Made by a program: the position numbers and the translations under genes. A stretch of DNA of 20,314 nt, taken from NCBI GenBank assembly GCA_964640965.1, contig CAZXJB010000036.1, positions 1-20,314 on the forward strand. The letters are read 5' to 3'. Source of the stretch: HRBIN12 sp964640965 (lineage in GTDB: Bacteria; Actinomycetota; UBA4738; HRBIN12). Shown here piece by piece: positions 1 to 6,905 of the stretch (positions are counted from its first letter, which is position 1; each line of letters begins with the position of its first letter). The notes beneath the pieces are model-generated. The model did no database searches. It was not told where the DNA came from and saw only the letters and a list, made by a program, of their open reading frames with translations.

Positions 1-1399
1 CCCCCGTGAAGCGCAGCTCGCGCCCCTCGCCGTCGCGGACGGCGAGCTCGCGGGCCGCGAGCAGCCAGGCGTCCCGGCGCGAGCGCTCGAGGGTCTCGGC
101 GAGGGCCCGCAGCCGATCCCGCGCGCTCGCGGCCTCCTCGAACCGCTGCTCGGCCGCCAGGGCACCCATCCTGGCCTCGAGCGCCGCGAGGAGCCCGCCC
201 GGTGCGGAGAGGGAGGAGAGGAGGGACCGGACGAGCTCCCCGTAGCGCTCGGGGTCGACGCGGCCCACGCACGGCGCGAGACACCGGCCCATGTCGGCGA
301 GGGCGCAGGGAGGGAAGCGCGTGCGCGCCCCCATCGGGCGCGTGCAGCGGCGGATCGGGAAGACCTCCTCGAGCGCCTCCTTCGCGAGCTGCGCGGCGCG
401 CGAGGAGCCGAAGGGGCCGAGGAAGGCGGCCCGCCCCGTCGGCTCGCGCACGACCTTGATGCGGGGGTAGGGCTCGGCGGGGTCCACCTTCAGGTAGGCG
501 TAGCGCCGCCACGTCTTGCCGCGGCGGTTGTAGCGGGGCTCGTAGCGCCCGATCAGTCGCGCCTCGAGCACGAGCGCCTCGAGCTCGCTCCCGCACGGGA
601 TGCCCTCGACCGCGGCCGTCTGCGCGAGCAGGTCCTCGACCTTCTTGCGCCCGTCGCCGTAGAAGTACGAGCGCACGCGCGTGCGGAGGTCCTTGGACTT
701 GCCGACGTAGAGCACGCGGCCCTCGCGGTCCTTGAACAGGTACACCCCGGGCGCGTGCGGCAGGTCGTCGGCGAGCCGGATCTTCCCGAAGTGGGGGCGG
801 CCGCGGGCCGCCACGGCGAGGTGGAGGTCCCCGAGGGTCCGGATGCCGAGCCGTCCGCCGAGCTCGAGCAGCCCGTGGAGGACCTCCAGGCAGGCCTCGG
901 CGTCGTCGAGCGCGCGGTGGGTGGGGCGGGCGGCGGTCCGGAAGTACTCCGCGAGGGTGGCGAGGCGCACGTTCGGCACGTCGGGCCACACCACGCGCCG
1001 CGCCAGGCGCGCCGTGCACACCGGCGGCGGCGGCAGCGGATCGTACCCGGCGCGCTCGAGCGCGACGTTCAGGAAGGTGAAGTCGAACCGGGCGTTGTGC
1101 GCCACGAACACCGCGCCGCGGGCGAGCTCGATGAAGCTCGGCAGCACGGCCTCCAGGGGCGGGGCCCCCGCGACGGCGCGGTCGTCGATGCCCGTGAGGT
1201 GGGTGATGAACGGCGGGATCGGCACGCCGGGGTTCACGAGGGTGTGGAAGGCGCCGAGCCGCTCGCCGCCGCGGTACGCGACGGCCCCGATCTCGGTGAT
1301 CCGCGAGTCCACGGGCGATCCCCCGGTCGTCTCCAGGTCGACGACGAGGAACGTGACCTCGGACAGGGGGATGCCCTGCTCGAGCGTGGTCTGGACCAT
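1..1399 (-). CDS. DEDDh 3'-5' exonuclease fused to UvrC-like GIY-YIG nuclease (C-terminus beyond left edge)
   Basis: About 466 residues are visible and the frame is open to the left edge. The N-terminal half is a DnaQ-like DEDDh exonuclease: D21 and E23 in VVDLETTGG (ExoI), HNARFDF at 101-107 (ExoII) and HRALDD at 161-166 (ExoIII). It is followed by a UvrC-type GIY-YIG domain: GVY at 218-220, YVG at 231-233, then KSKDLRTRVRSYF. Further on are a UvrC-like cysteine-containing stretch and a UVR-like helix near the edge. The order matches the actinobacterial 'DEDD exonuclease domain-containing' UvrC homologues (M. tuberculosis Rv2191 type, about 600-650 aa), which are distinct from true UvrC. The likely role is incision or processing of damaged DNA. 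The ATG at 1399 was chosen; GTG at 1402 is directly adjacent and equally possible. A consensus-like promoter with an embedded SOS box lies just upstream. The family call is firm; the exact substrate is unknown. Confidence 0.93.
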   Translation of the reverse strand, partial: MVQTTLEQGIPLSEVTFLVVDLETTGGSPVDSRITEIGAVAYRGGERLGAFHTLVNPGVPIPPFITHLTGIDDRAVAGAPPLEAVLPSFIELARGAVFVAHNARFDFTFLNVALERAGYDPLPPPPVCTARLARRVVWPDVPNVRLATLAEYFRTAARPTHRALDDAEACLEVLHGLLELGGRLGIRTLGDLHLAVAARGRPHFGKIRLADDLPHAPGVYLFKDREGRVLYVGKSKDLRTRVRSYFYGDGRKKVEDLLAQTAAVEGIPCGSELEALVLEARLIGRYEPRYNRRGKTWRRYAYLKVDPAEPYPRIKVVREPTGRAAFLGPFGSSRAAQLAKEALEEVFPIRRCTRPMGARTRFPPCALADMGRCLAPCVGRVDPERYGELVRSLLSSLSAPGGLLAALEARMGALAAEQRFEEAASARDRLRALAETLERSRRDAWLLAARELAVRDGEGRELRFTG

Positions 1400-1435
1400 C
1401 ACGGCATGCCGCTCCCGCGGGGCCGCGGGGGCAGC

Positions 1436-1465
1436 ATGCTATCGAACAGATGTTCGCCCGGTCAA
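1436..1465 (-). promoter_or_regulatory. Sigma70-type promoter of the exonuclease/UvrC-like gene
   Basis: Reading the minus strand, a -35 hexamer TTGACC (1465-1460) is followed after 18 nt by a -10 hexamer TAGCAT (1441-1436). Transcription would start near 1429, giving a leader of about 30 nt before the ATG at 1399. The spacer is filled almost entirely by the SOS box, the classical layout for LexA repression. Both hexamers are close to the housekeeping-sigma consensus, which is rare among the other promoters of this window. Confidence 0.7.
1442..1457 (-). promoter_or_regulatory. LexA/SOS box
   Basis: The 16-mer TCGAACAGATGTTCGC matches the actinobacterial LexA operator TCGAAC-N4-GTTCGA at 11 of 12 specified positions; only the final base differs. 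It lies between the -35 and -10 hexamers of the nuclease promoter and 42 nt upstream of the start codon. Damage-inducible expression of a UvrC-like nuclease makes biological sense. The sequence match is direct; regulation by LexA is inferred. Confidence 0.8.
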
Positions 1466-1509
1466 GGGCCTCCGCTCACGGGCCTCCGAACACCGACGCG
1501 AGCCCGCGG

Positions 1510-2199
1510 TCAGGGTGCGCCGGCGGGCGGGCTCCCGCCGGGCGGTGCCTGCTCGGGGATCCGGTCGGTCGGAGGGTTCGCGGGGACCTCGTCGGGGGGG
1601 CCGGGGGAGCGCTCGCTCGAGGCGGCCGCGCCCTCGTCGCCCTGCACGCAGGGGTCCTGCCCCTCGGCCGGGTCCTGGCGGTGCTCGAGGGACGCCTCGG
1701 AGGCGACCGCCGCGACGGCCTGTCCCTTCTCGCAGCCCTGCAGGCTCGGGTCCTGCGCGACCTGGGAGACCTCCGCCCCGTGCTCGGCGGCGGGCGCGCG
1801 GTCGTCGGAGGAGGGCAGGTCCAGGCCGAGGTGGCCGGCGAGCCCGGCGATCGCGTCCTGCGCGGGCGTGGGCAGGGCCCCGGCCCAGGCCAGCCCGCCG
1901 GTGAGGGTCATGGCGGCGGCGAGCGCGAGCACGGCCGCGCGCCGCTTCGTGAGGATGCGCATCGGGGACCTCCTCGGGTGGGTGAGCGGGCCCGCCGCCC
2001 GGGCGGCGGCCACCATGGCCGCGAGGTGCCGCGCGGCGAGCTCCTCCGAGGGGGCCTCGAGCAGGCCGGCCCGCAGACGGCGGACCGCGGCGACCACGCG
2101 GGCCGCCTCCTCGTCCTCGGGGGCGTCGCCGACGAGGACCTGCTCGAGGCGCTCGGAGGTTCGGTGCATCTCACCCCAGCTATCGTCCGCGCGCCTCAT
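1510..2199 (-). CDS. Putative membrane-anchored anti-sigma factor of the adjacent ECF sigma factor
   Basis: A 229-aa protein whose ATG overlaps the sigma-factor stop as ATGA, so the two are translationally coupled. Residues 1-79 are a charged helical cytoplasmic part (ELAARHLAAMVAAAR near 54-68) without the HxxxCxxC motif of zinc anti-sigma factors. Residues about 80-107 are a basic-then-hydrophobic segment (KRRAAVLALAAAMTLTGGLA), a single membrane anchor or signal peptide. The remainder is a polar, proline-rich exported domain with a segment ALPTPAQDAIAGLAGHLGL, typical of actinobacterial proteins encoded after sigma factors, and two cysteines (GCEKG, DPCVQG) that could pair outside the cell. 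The role is inferred from position and topology, not from a recognised domain. A strong internal ribosome binding site precedes Met80, so a shorter secreted product starting at 1962 is possible. Confidence 0.62.
   Translation of the reverse strand: MRRADDSWGEMHRTSERLEQVLVGDAPEDEEAARVVAAVRRLRAGLLEAPSEELAARHLAAMVAAARAAGPLTHPRRSPMRILTKRRAAVLALAAAMTLTGGLAWAGALPTPAQDAIAGLAGHLGLDLPSSDDRAPAAEHGAEVSQVAQDPSLQGCEKGQAVAAVASEASLEHRQDPAEGQDPCVQGDEGAAASSERSPGPPDEVPANPPTDRIPEQAPPGGSPPAGAP
1968..1975 (-). promoter_or_regulatory. Strong internal ribosome binding site before Met80 of the putative anti-sigma factor
   Basis: On the minus strand GAGGAGGT lies 5 nt before the ATG at 1962 (MRILTKRR...), which opens exactly at the start of a signal-peptide-like segment. 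This is a better Shine-Dalgarno than the one before the full-length start. It may give a second, separately translated exported product, or be chance in purine-rich coding sequence. Confidence 0.4.
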
Positions 2200-2753
2200 C
2201 CGGAAACGGCCTCCCGCTCGATCGAGCGCGCGAGGGCCGCCAGCCCCCGTCGCTGCAGGGTCTTGACCGCGCCCCGGGTCTTGCCGAGCACCCGGGCGAC
2301 CTCCGCCACCGACAGCTCGCCGAGGATGCGGAGGAGGACCACGGCCCGCTGGTCCGGCGTGAGGGCGTCCAGGGCCCGCACGGCCCAGTCGGTCCCGAGC
2401 GCCCCCATCGCCTCCTCGGTCACGTCGCCGACCGGTCCGCCCGATGCGGCGAGGGCGTGGGGATCGACGGGGACGTCTCGGCGTCGACGCGCGCGCCGCC
2501 GGGCATCGACCAGGCGGTGGTGGGCGATCGTGAACACGAAGGAGCGCAGGGCGCGCTCGTCACCCCGGAAGGTCGCGATCCGCTCGACGAGGGCCACGAA
2601 CACCTCGCCCGCGAGGTCCTCGGCGTCCGCGGCGCCCTGCCCCCGGAGGTACCCGAGGACGGCGGGGGCGAGCTCGCGGTAGATGCGCTCGAGCGCCTCG
2701 GGATCGCCCGCCCTCGCCGCCTCGAGCACCCGCACGAAGTCCGGACCGATCAC
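2196..2753 (-). CDS. ECF-family RNA polymerase sigma factor
   Basis: A 185-aa two-domain sigma70-family protein. Region 2 spans about residues 10-92, with AEDLAGEVFVALVERIATF and a RSFVFTIAHHRLVDARRR stretch typical of region 2.3-2.4. A linker follows, then region 4 at about 125-180: LDALTPDQRAVVLLRILGELS followed by the helix-turn-helix VAEVARVLGKTRGAVKTLQRRG. There is no region 1.1 or 3, as expected for extracytoplasmic-function sigma factors. The GTG start at 2753 has a GATACT hexamer 6 nt upstream, so the message may be leaderless. Its stop overlaps the next gene, a probable anti-sigma factor, which suggests a signal-transducing pair. The signal and the regulon are not visible here. Confidence 0.93.
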   Translation of the reverse strand: MIGPDFVRVLEAARAGDPEALERIYRELAPAVLGYLRGQGAADAEDLAGEVFVALVERIATFRGDERALRSFVFTIAHHRLVDARRRARRRRDVPVDPHALAASGGPVGDVTEEAMGALGTDWAVRALDALTPDQRAVVLLRILGELSVAEVARVLGKTRGAVKTLQRRGLAALARSIEREAVSG

Positions 2754-2759
2754 ACAGCA

Positions 2760-2765
2760 AGTATC
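2760..2765 (-). promoter_or_regulatory. Candidate -10 element of the ECF sigma gene
   Basis: GATACT on the minus strand ends 6 nt before the GTG start at 2753, in the 40-nt gap after gmhA. No convincing -35 box or ECF-type GGAAC motif is seen upstream. The spacing fits the leaderless pattern of several other genes in this window. Confidence 0.35.
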
Positions 2766-2793
2766 GGCCGGCGGACGCGGAGGGTGTACCGGG

Positions 2794-3387
2794 TCAGCGG
2801 GGGTAGAGCGCCTCCTCGACCATGAAGGCGAGGAGCTGGCCGATCGCGATGTGGCACTCCTGGATGTGGGAGGTGGCCTCGCTCGGGACCCGGATCGCGA
2901 CGTCGGCGAGGGGCGCGAGCGCGCCGCCGCCCTGCCCCGTGAGGGCGATCGTCCGCAGGCCCCGCTCGCGGGCCGTCTCGACCGCGCGGACCACGTCGGC
3001 CGAGCTCCCGCTCGTCGAGATCCCGATGAGCACGTCGCCCGGTCGCCCGAGGGCCTCGACCTGGCGGGCGAAGACCCCCTCGAAGCCGAAGTCGTTCGCG
3101 ATCGCGGTGAGGATCGAGGTGTCGGTCGTGAGGGCGAGCGCGGGGATCGCCGGTCGACGGTGGTCGCGCGTGAGCGCGCTCACGAGCTCGGCCGCCAGGT
3201 GCTGGCTGTCGGCGGCGCTCCCGCCGTTGCCGCAGAGCAGGACCTTCCCACCGTCCAGGAACGCGTTCACGAGCAGCTCGGCCGCCCGGGCGACGTCCGG
3301 CGCGCAGGCCTCGGCGGCGCGCCGGGCCGTCTCGGCGGTCTCCTCCAGGTAGGCGCGGATGCGCTCGACGTCCCTCGCCTCGGTCAC
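2794..3387 (-). CDS. gmhA: Sedoheptulose-7-phosphate isomerase (phosphoheptose isomerase)
   Basis: A 197-aa single SIS-domain protein of the usual GmhA length. It converts sedoheptulose 7-phosphate to D-glycero-D-manno-heptose 7-phosphate, the first step of nucleotide-heptose synthesis. Family marks are LLCGNGGSAADSQHLAAELV (about 50-69), ALTTDTSILTAIANDFGFE (about 87-105), the phosphate-binding GISTSGSS (about 121-128), and QECHIAIGQLL with the Glu and His near the active site. Its ATG overlaps the end of hddA by 4 nt, so the two are co-translated in the order hddA-gmhA. The pairing with a heptose 7-phosphate kinase supports a heptose role rather than a generic SIS protein. Confidence 0.94.
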   Translation of the reverse strand: MTEARDVERIRAYLEETAETARRAAEACAPDVARAAELLVNAFLDGGKVLLCGNGGSAADSQHLAAELVSALTRDHRRPAIPALALTTDTSILTAIANDFGFEGVFARQVEALGRPGDVLIGISTSGSSADVVRAVETARERGLRTIALTGQGGGALAPLADVAIRVPSEATSHIQECHIAIGQLLAFMVEEALYPR

Positions 3388-4424
3388 GGGGTGGGCCTCC
3401 AGACGCGGTCGCCGACGCGCGCGAGGACACCCTCAGCCGTGAACCGGAAGTCGGCGACCCGCGCGCCGTGGGCCTCCAGGGCGGCGGCGACGGCCGCGCG
3501 GCGCTCGGGCCGGCACGCGAGGAGCAGGTAGCCCCCGCCGCCGGCGCCGCAGATCTTGCCGCCCTCGGCGCCCGCCTCGCGCGCGAGCGCGAGCAGGTGC
3601 TCGATCGGGGTCCCGTCGGTGATGCGCGGGTTCATCCGGCGCTTGTTCACGTAGGCCTCGTGCAGGAGCGGCCCGAGGGCGTCGAGGTCGCCGGCCTCGA
3701 TCACGTCGCGGAGCTCGTAGGCCATCTCGTGCAGGTGCTTCATCCCGACCAGGGTCTCCTCGCGACCCTCGTGGAAGAGGCGGATCTGGACGTCGATGAG
3801 GCCGAGGTCGGTCCGCACGGCGCCCGTGTCGCAGAGCAGGAGACGCTCGCGCAGGCGCTCGAGGGTCGCGGCCGGGCACCGGACCGGGGTCACGCGGACC
3901 CCCTCCGAGGAGAACTCGATCAGGTTGAAGCCCCCGTAGGCGGCCGCGTACTGGTCCTGCCACCCGCCGGCGATGCCGAGGTCGTCCCGCTCGATCGCGT
4001 AGGCGGTCCGCGCGACCTCGTCGCGGCTCATCCGGCGGCCGTCGAGCGCGGCGAGGGCGGCGACGACGGCGGTCACCAGGGCCGAGGACCCGCCGAGCCC
4101 GCTGCCGGGGGGCGCGTCCGAGGTGATGTCGAGATCCACCCCGACGTCGAGCCCCATGCGCTCGACGGCCGCCTTCGGCAGGTCCATGACCCCGTCGTAG
4201 GTCGGCCCGTCGTCGAGGTGGTACTCGACGAGGTGGCCGAGGTCGAGCGAGCGGATCCGCACGCCGCGATCGGCGCGGGGGGTGAGCGTCACGTGGGCCG
4301 CGCGGTCGACCGTGGCCGAGAGCACGGCGCCGCCGTGGAGCTCGAAGTAGTGCGGGAAGTCGGTCCCGCCCCCCACGAAGCTGATCCGCAGGGGGGCGCT
4401 CGCGCGGACGACGTCGACGCTCAT
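3384..4424 (-). CDS. hddA: D-glycero-alpha-D-manno-heptose-7-phosphate kinase (GHMP kinase)
   Basis: A 346-aa GHMP-superfamily kinase. N-terminal motif 1 is ASAPLRISFVGGGTDFPHY (about 9-27). The phosphate-binding loop is APPGSGLGGSSAL (about 105-117). The C-terminal motif 3 is GGKICGAGGGGYLLL (about 289-303). The FVGGGTD opening and overall length fit HddA, which phosphorylates heptose 7-phosphate at C1 on the way to GDP-heptose; a fucokinase-like relative is less likely because gmhA overlaps downstream. The ATG at 4424 is preceded by GGCGGAG, and a CATACT hexamer lies 10 nt upstream. The later enzymes (GmhB-type phosphatase, HddC-type guanylyltransferase) are not in the window. The heptose would go to a surface glycan, since no LPS is expected in this phylum. 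Confidence 0.9.
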   Translation of the reverse strand: MSVDVVRASAPLRISFVGGGTDFPHYFELHGGAVLSATVDRAAHVTLTPRADRGVRIRSLDLGHLVEYHLDDGPTYDGVMDLPKAAVERMGLDVGVDLDITSDAPPGSGLGGSSALVTAVVAALAALDGRRMSRDEVARTAYAIERDDLGIAGGWQDQYAAAYGGFNLIEFSSEGVRVTPVRCPAATLERLRERLLLCDTGAVRTDLGLIDVQIRLFHEGREETLVGMKHLHEMAYELRDVIEAGDLDALGPLLHEAYVNKRRMNPRITDGTPIEHLLALAREAGAEGGKICGAGGGGYLLLACRPERRAAVAAALEAHGARVADFRFTAEGVLARVGDRVWRPTP

Positions 4425-4479
4425 GGGCTCCGCCAGTATGGGGCCCGGCCGGATCCGCTGACCAGCCGGCGGCGGTGGC

Positions 4480-4758
4480 TCAGGCGACGTACCGGGTGAT
4501 CCTGCGGCGCTGCTGCTCGGTGAGGCCGCCCCAGACGCCGTACCGCTCCCCGTTCTTCAGGGCCCAGGCGAGGCACATCTCGCGGATCCTGCACACGGCG
4601 CAGTACGCGAGGGCGGGTCCGGCCTCCTCCTCGGAGGTCGGGAAGAAGACGTCCGGGTCGATGCCGTAGCAGGCCGCCTGGTCCTGCCACATGTCCGGGG
4701 GGGAAGGGTTGGGGGGGAGGGACTTCAGGTCGATCCCGACCGCGCGCTTCTCGTTCAC
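4480..4758 (-). CDS. WhiB-family iron-sulfur transcriptional regulator
   Basis: A 92-aa protein with the complete WhiB signature: cysteines at 30, 53, 56 and 62 (C-x22-C-x2-C-x5-C) to bind a [4Fe-4S] cluster, then GVWGG at 74-78 and a basic C-terminal tail (QQRRRITRYVA) for DNA contact. WhiB-like proteins are confined to Actinobacteria and their phages and often act with the housekeeping sigma factor. The ATG has AGGAG about 8 nt upstream (ACAGGAGTGTCTGC), so unlike several neighbours this gene has a normal leader. I cannot assign it to a numbered WhiB class with confidence. Confidence 0.96.
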   Translation of the reverse strand: MNEKRAVGIDLKSLPPNPSPPDMWQDQAACYGIDPDVFFPTSEEEAGPALAYCAVCRIREMCLAWALKNGERYGVWGGLTEQQRRRITRYVA

Positions 4759-4917
4759 GCAGACACTCCTGTCTCGACCGAAACACGAGCGCCATCCCCC
4801 CGGCGGCCCCCGGGCCGGGCGGGGAGGCTCGCCCCGATCGTGCCACCCCGCGCGCCCGAAATGAAGTCTTGAAATGCGGCGCCGGTTGGAGTATCGGAGA
4901 TGGTCCCCTCTGAGCGC
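4759..4917. promoter_or_regulatory. Intergenic region upstream of whiB-like gene
   Basis: These 159 bp between the ygfZ stop and the whiB-like start must hold the regulator's promoter and 5' leader. On the minus strand I see AGGAG before the start, a GC-rich inverted repeat (CGGCCCCCGGGCCG near 4804-4817 on the plus strand), and a lower-GC patch around 4858-4876. No convincing -35/-10 pair stands out. A GATACT hexamer at 4895-4890 is a weak candidate. Confidence 0.35.
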
Positions 4918-4923
4918 TCAGGG
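4908..4923 (-). terminator. Palindrome at the end of the ygfZ-like gene (possible terminator)
   Basis: CTGAGCGCTCAG (4910-4921) is a perfect 12-bp palindrome, extended one base further by a T-G and a C-G pair. It spans the stop codon at 4918-4920. There is no T-run, so termination is only a possibility. Confidence 0.25.
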
Positions 4924-5697
4924 CCGCCGCAGGGCCACGCCGGCGGGCGTGGCGAGCGGCTCCGTCCGCGCCTCCCACCGGACCCGTGCGAGCACGTGGA
5001 CCTCCGGCCCGCCCAGGGGGTCGACGCTCGTCACCGCACCGACCTCCTCGTCCCGCGACAGGACGGCCTCCCCGGCGCGCACCCGGCCCTGGCTCACGAG
5101 GGCGAGGACGATCCGGGTCGGGTGCCCCAGGTTCCGGACCTTGGCCACCGACTCCTGCCCGAGGTAGCACCCCTTGCGGCGGTCGACGACGTCCCCGTCG
5201 TCGAGCCCCGCCTCGGCCGGCAGGGAGTCCTCGTCCACGTCCGCCGGGAAGCGGGCCAGGCCCCGGCGGATCCGCCAGGACTCGACCGCCTCGGGCGAGA
5301 CCCGCACGAGGCCCGGCGCGTCGACGGCCGCGAACCGCCAGCGGGTCGGCCCCGGGACCGCGGCGAGGGCGGGGGCCGGGACCTCCTCGATGCGCACGTC
5401 CGAGGAGAGGACGTAGGGCCGGAGCAGGTCGGCGACGGACCGCGGCTGGTCGAGGGCCTGGATCAGCAGGAAGCCCTCGGGCTGCCGCAGCACGTGCAGG
5501 TCGGCCCGGATCCTGCCGGTCGGCCCGAGCAGGAGCGAGCGCCTCGCCTCGCCGGGTGCGAGCCCGGTGAGATCGGCGGTGAGCAGGTCCTGGAGGAACC
5601 GCTCGGCGTCGGCCCCGCGCACCGCGACGGCGCGGAAGCCGGCGAGGTCGAGCGCGCCGCGGCCCTCCTCCAGCGCGCGGAGCTCGGACGGGTCCAC
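4918..5697 (-). CDS. ygfZ: YgfZ/GcvT-like folate-binding protein
   Basis: About 259 aa. It carries the YgfZ signature RKGCYLGQE followed by VRNLGHPTR (about residues 188-209 from the chosen start) and an N-terminal GcvT-like fold (VAVRGADAERFLQDLLT). YgfZ proteins bind THF and help assemble or repair certain Fe-S proteins; they share the fold of aminomethyltransferase but are not thought to be the T-protein. The frame is open upstream to 5748, which would overlap the divergent glycosyltransferase. The GTG at 5697 (VDPSELRALEEG) is preferred because it leaves a 19-nt divergent spacer and has TATCCT exactly 7 nt before it. In this window it may serve Fe-S enzymes such as the formate dehydrogenase, but that link is inference. 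Confidence 0.88.
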   Translation of the reverse strand: MDPSELRALEEGRGALDLAGFRAVAVRGADAERFLQDLLTADLTGLAPGEARRSLLLGPTGRIRADLHVLRQPEGFLLIQALDQPRSVADLLRPYVLSSDVRIEEVPAPALAAVPGPTRWRFAAVDAPGLVRVSPEAVESWRIRRGLARFPADVDEDSLPAEAGLDDGDVVDRRKGCYLGQESVAKVRNLGHPTRIVLALVSQGRVRAGEAVLSRDEEVGAVTSVDPLGGPEVHVLARVRWEARTEPLATPAGVALRRP

Positions 5698-5703
5698 ACC
5701 TGG

Positions 5704-5710
5704 CAGGATA
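5704..5710. promoter_or_regulatory. Interlocked divergent -10 elements for ygfZ and the glycosyltransferase
   Basis: The 19-nt spacer between the two GTG starts (5697 minus, 5717 plus) contains AGGATA. Read on the minus strand it is TATCCT, 7 nt before the ygfZ start. Read on the plus strand the overlapping CAGGAT (5704-5709) is 7 nt before the glycosyltransferase start. Both transcripts would be leaderless and the promoters mutually exclusive. Confidence 0.45.
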
Positions 5711-5716
5711 GGCGCC

Positions 5717-6850
5717 GTGGACGTCCCCCGGACCCTGGTCGTGAGCAACGACTACCCGCCGCGGCTCGGGGGCATCCAGCGGACCCTCGAGGCCCTGGTG
5801 CGGCGCATGCCGCCCGAGCGCGTCGCGGTGCTCTGCCCGAGCGTGGCGGGCGCGGAGGCCTACGACGCGGGCGAGCCGTACCGGATCCTCCGCCAGCCCG
5901 AGCGGTTCCTCTGGCCGCGGCCGACGGTCGGTCGGCGCGTCCGGGAGGCGGCCGAGGAGCACGGCGCCGAGGTCGTGCTGTTCGGCGCCACCTACCCGCT
6001 CGCGCTCCTCGGGCCGGGGCTCGCGCGGGAGGGCCTGCCGTACCTCGCCGCGGCCCACGGGTTCGAGTACTGGCTGTCGATCGCCCCGGGCACGCACGCG
6101 CTCGTGCGGCGGGCGACGGCGCGGGCCGCGCGGGTGACGGTGCTGTGCAGCGCGTTCATCGCTCGGGTCGTCCGCACCGCCGTGCCCGAGCCCGTGCCGG
6201 TCTCGGTCGTCTACCCCGGGGCCGACACGGAGGTCTTCCGCCCCGACCTGCCCACGGAGGACCTGCGCGAGCGCCACGGCCTCGGGGATCGTCCGGTCGT
6301 CGTCTGCGTGAGCCGGCTCGTGCCGCGCAAGGGGCAGGACGTCCTGATCCGGGCGATGCCGCAGATCCGCCGGCGCGTGCCGGAGGCCGCGCTCGTGATC
6401 GTGGGGGACGGGCCGTACCGGGCGAGGCTCGAGGCGATGGCCGCCGAGCTCGCGCCGGAGCGCTCGGTCCTCTTCACGGGGCCGGTATCGGAGCAGGAGC
6501 TCCCGCGCTACTACCGGCTCGGGCAGGTCTTCGCGATGCCCTGCCGCACGCGCCTCGGCGGGCTCGAGGTCGAGGGCTGGGGCAACGTGTTCATCGAGGC
6601 GGCGGCGTGCGGACGGCCGGTCGTCGTGGGCGACTCCGGCGGCGCCCGCGAGTCGCTCGTGCCCGGCGAGACCGGCCTGCTCGTGGACGGGCGGCACGTC
6701 GCCGAGGTCGCCGACGCCGTCGCCACGCTCCTCGCCGACCCGGCCCTGGCGGAGCGGATGGGCCGGATGGGCAGGGCGCGCGTGGAGCGCGCCTTCACCT
6801 GGCAGCGCGCGGCGGCGGAGCTCGCGGCGTACCTCCGCCGGGCCGCGTGA
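5717..6850 (+). CDS. GT4-family glycosyltransferase, PimB-like
   Basis: A 377-aa GT-B fold glycosyltransferase. The N-terminus VVSNDYPPRLGGIQRTLEAL (8-27) is the typical opening of PimB/PimB'-type mannosyltransferases. The C-terminal domain has VVCVSRLVPRKGQDVLI, VIVGDGPYRARLE, and the E-x7-E nucleotide-sugar motif with E286 and E294 (EGWGNVFIEAAACG), followed by GETGLLVDG. Relatives transfer mannose from GDP-mannose to phosphatidylinositol mannosides at the inner membrane face. Donor and acceptor here cannot be read from the sequence. The frame is open upstream to 5567, but the GTG at 5717 gives the family's normal N-terminus and avoids overlap with ygfZ. In M. tuberculosis the pimB' gene lies near homologues of several genes in this window. 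Confidence 0.92.
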   Translation: MDVPRTLVVSNDYPPRLGGIQRTLEALVRRMPPERVAVLCPSVAGAEAYDAGEPYRILRQPERFLWPRPTVGRRVREAAEEHGAEVVLFGATYPLALLGPGLAREGLPYLAAAHGFEYWLSIAPGTHALVRRATARAARVTVLCSAFIARVVRTAVPEPVPVSVVYPGADTEVFRPDLPTEDLRERHGLGDRPVVVCVSRLVPRKGQDVLIRAMPQIRRRVPEAALVIVGDGPYRARLEAMAAELAPERSVLFTGPVSEQELPRYYRLGQVFAMPCRTRLGGLEVEGWGNVFIEAAACGRPVVVGDSGGARESLVPGETGLLVDGRHVAEVADAVATLLADPALAERMGRMGRARVERAFTWQRAAAELAAYLRRAA

Positions 6851-6856
6851 TCCCGG

Positions 6857-6879
6857 CCGGGCGACCTCGGCTCGCCCGG
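6857..6879 (+). terminator. GC-rich stem-loop after the glycosyltransferase gene
   Basis: CCGGGCG (6857-6863) and CGCCCGG (6873-6879) form a perfect 7-bp stem with a 9-nt loop, starting 7 nt after the stop codon. No T-run follows, as is common in high-GC Actinobacteria, so it is only a candidate. Confidence 0.35.
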
Positions 6880-6892
6880 GCCCGTCCCGGGG

Positions 6893-6898
6893 TACGCT
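6893..6898 (+). promoter_or_regulatory. Candidate -10 (TACGCT) for the zinc-ribbon membrane protein
   Basis: TACGCT fits TANNNT and ends 7 nt before the GTG start at 6906. There is no Shine-Dalgarno between them, which points to a leaderless transcript. No clear -35. Confidence 0.45.
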
Positions 6899-6905
6899 CG
6901 GCCTC

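Noticed and set aside
755..2266. Long plus-strand frames at the left edge
   Set aside because: They are complements of the exonuclease/UvrC-like and anti-sigma genes on the minus strand, whose motifs are clear.
5698..5748. Upstream extension of ygfZ to 5748
   Set aside because: It would overlap the start of the divergent glycosyltransferase; the added residues (LTTRVRGTSTAP) are not part of the family.
4421..6697. A 758-codon open frame on the minus strand across whiB, ygfZ and the glycosyltransferase
   Set aside because: It overlaps three well-supported genes in other frames and shows no domain.
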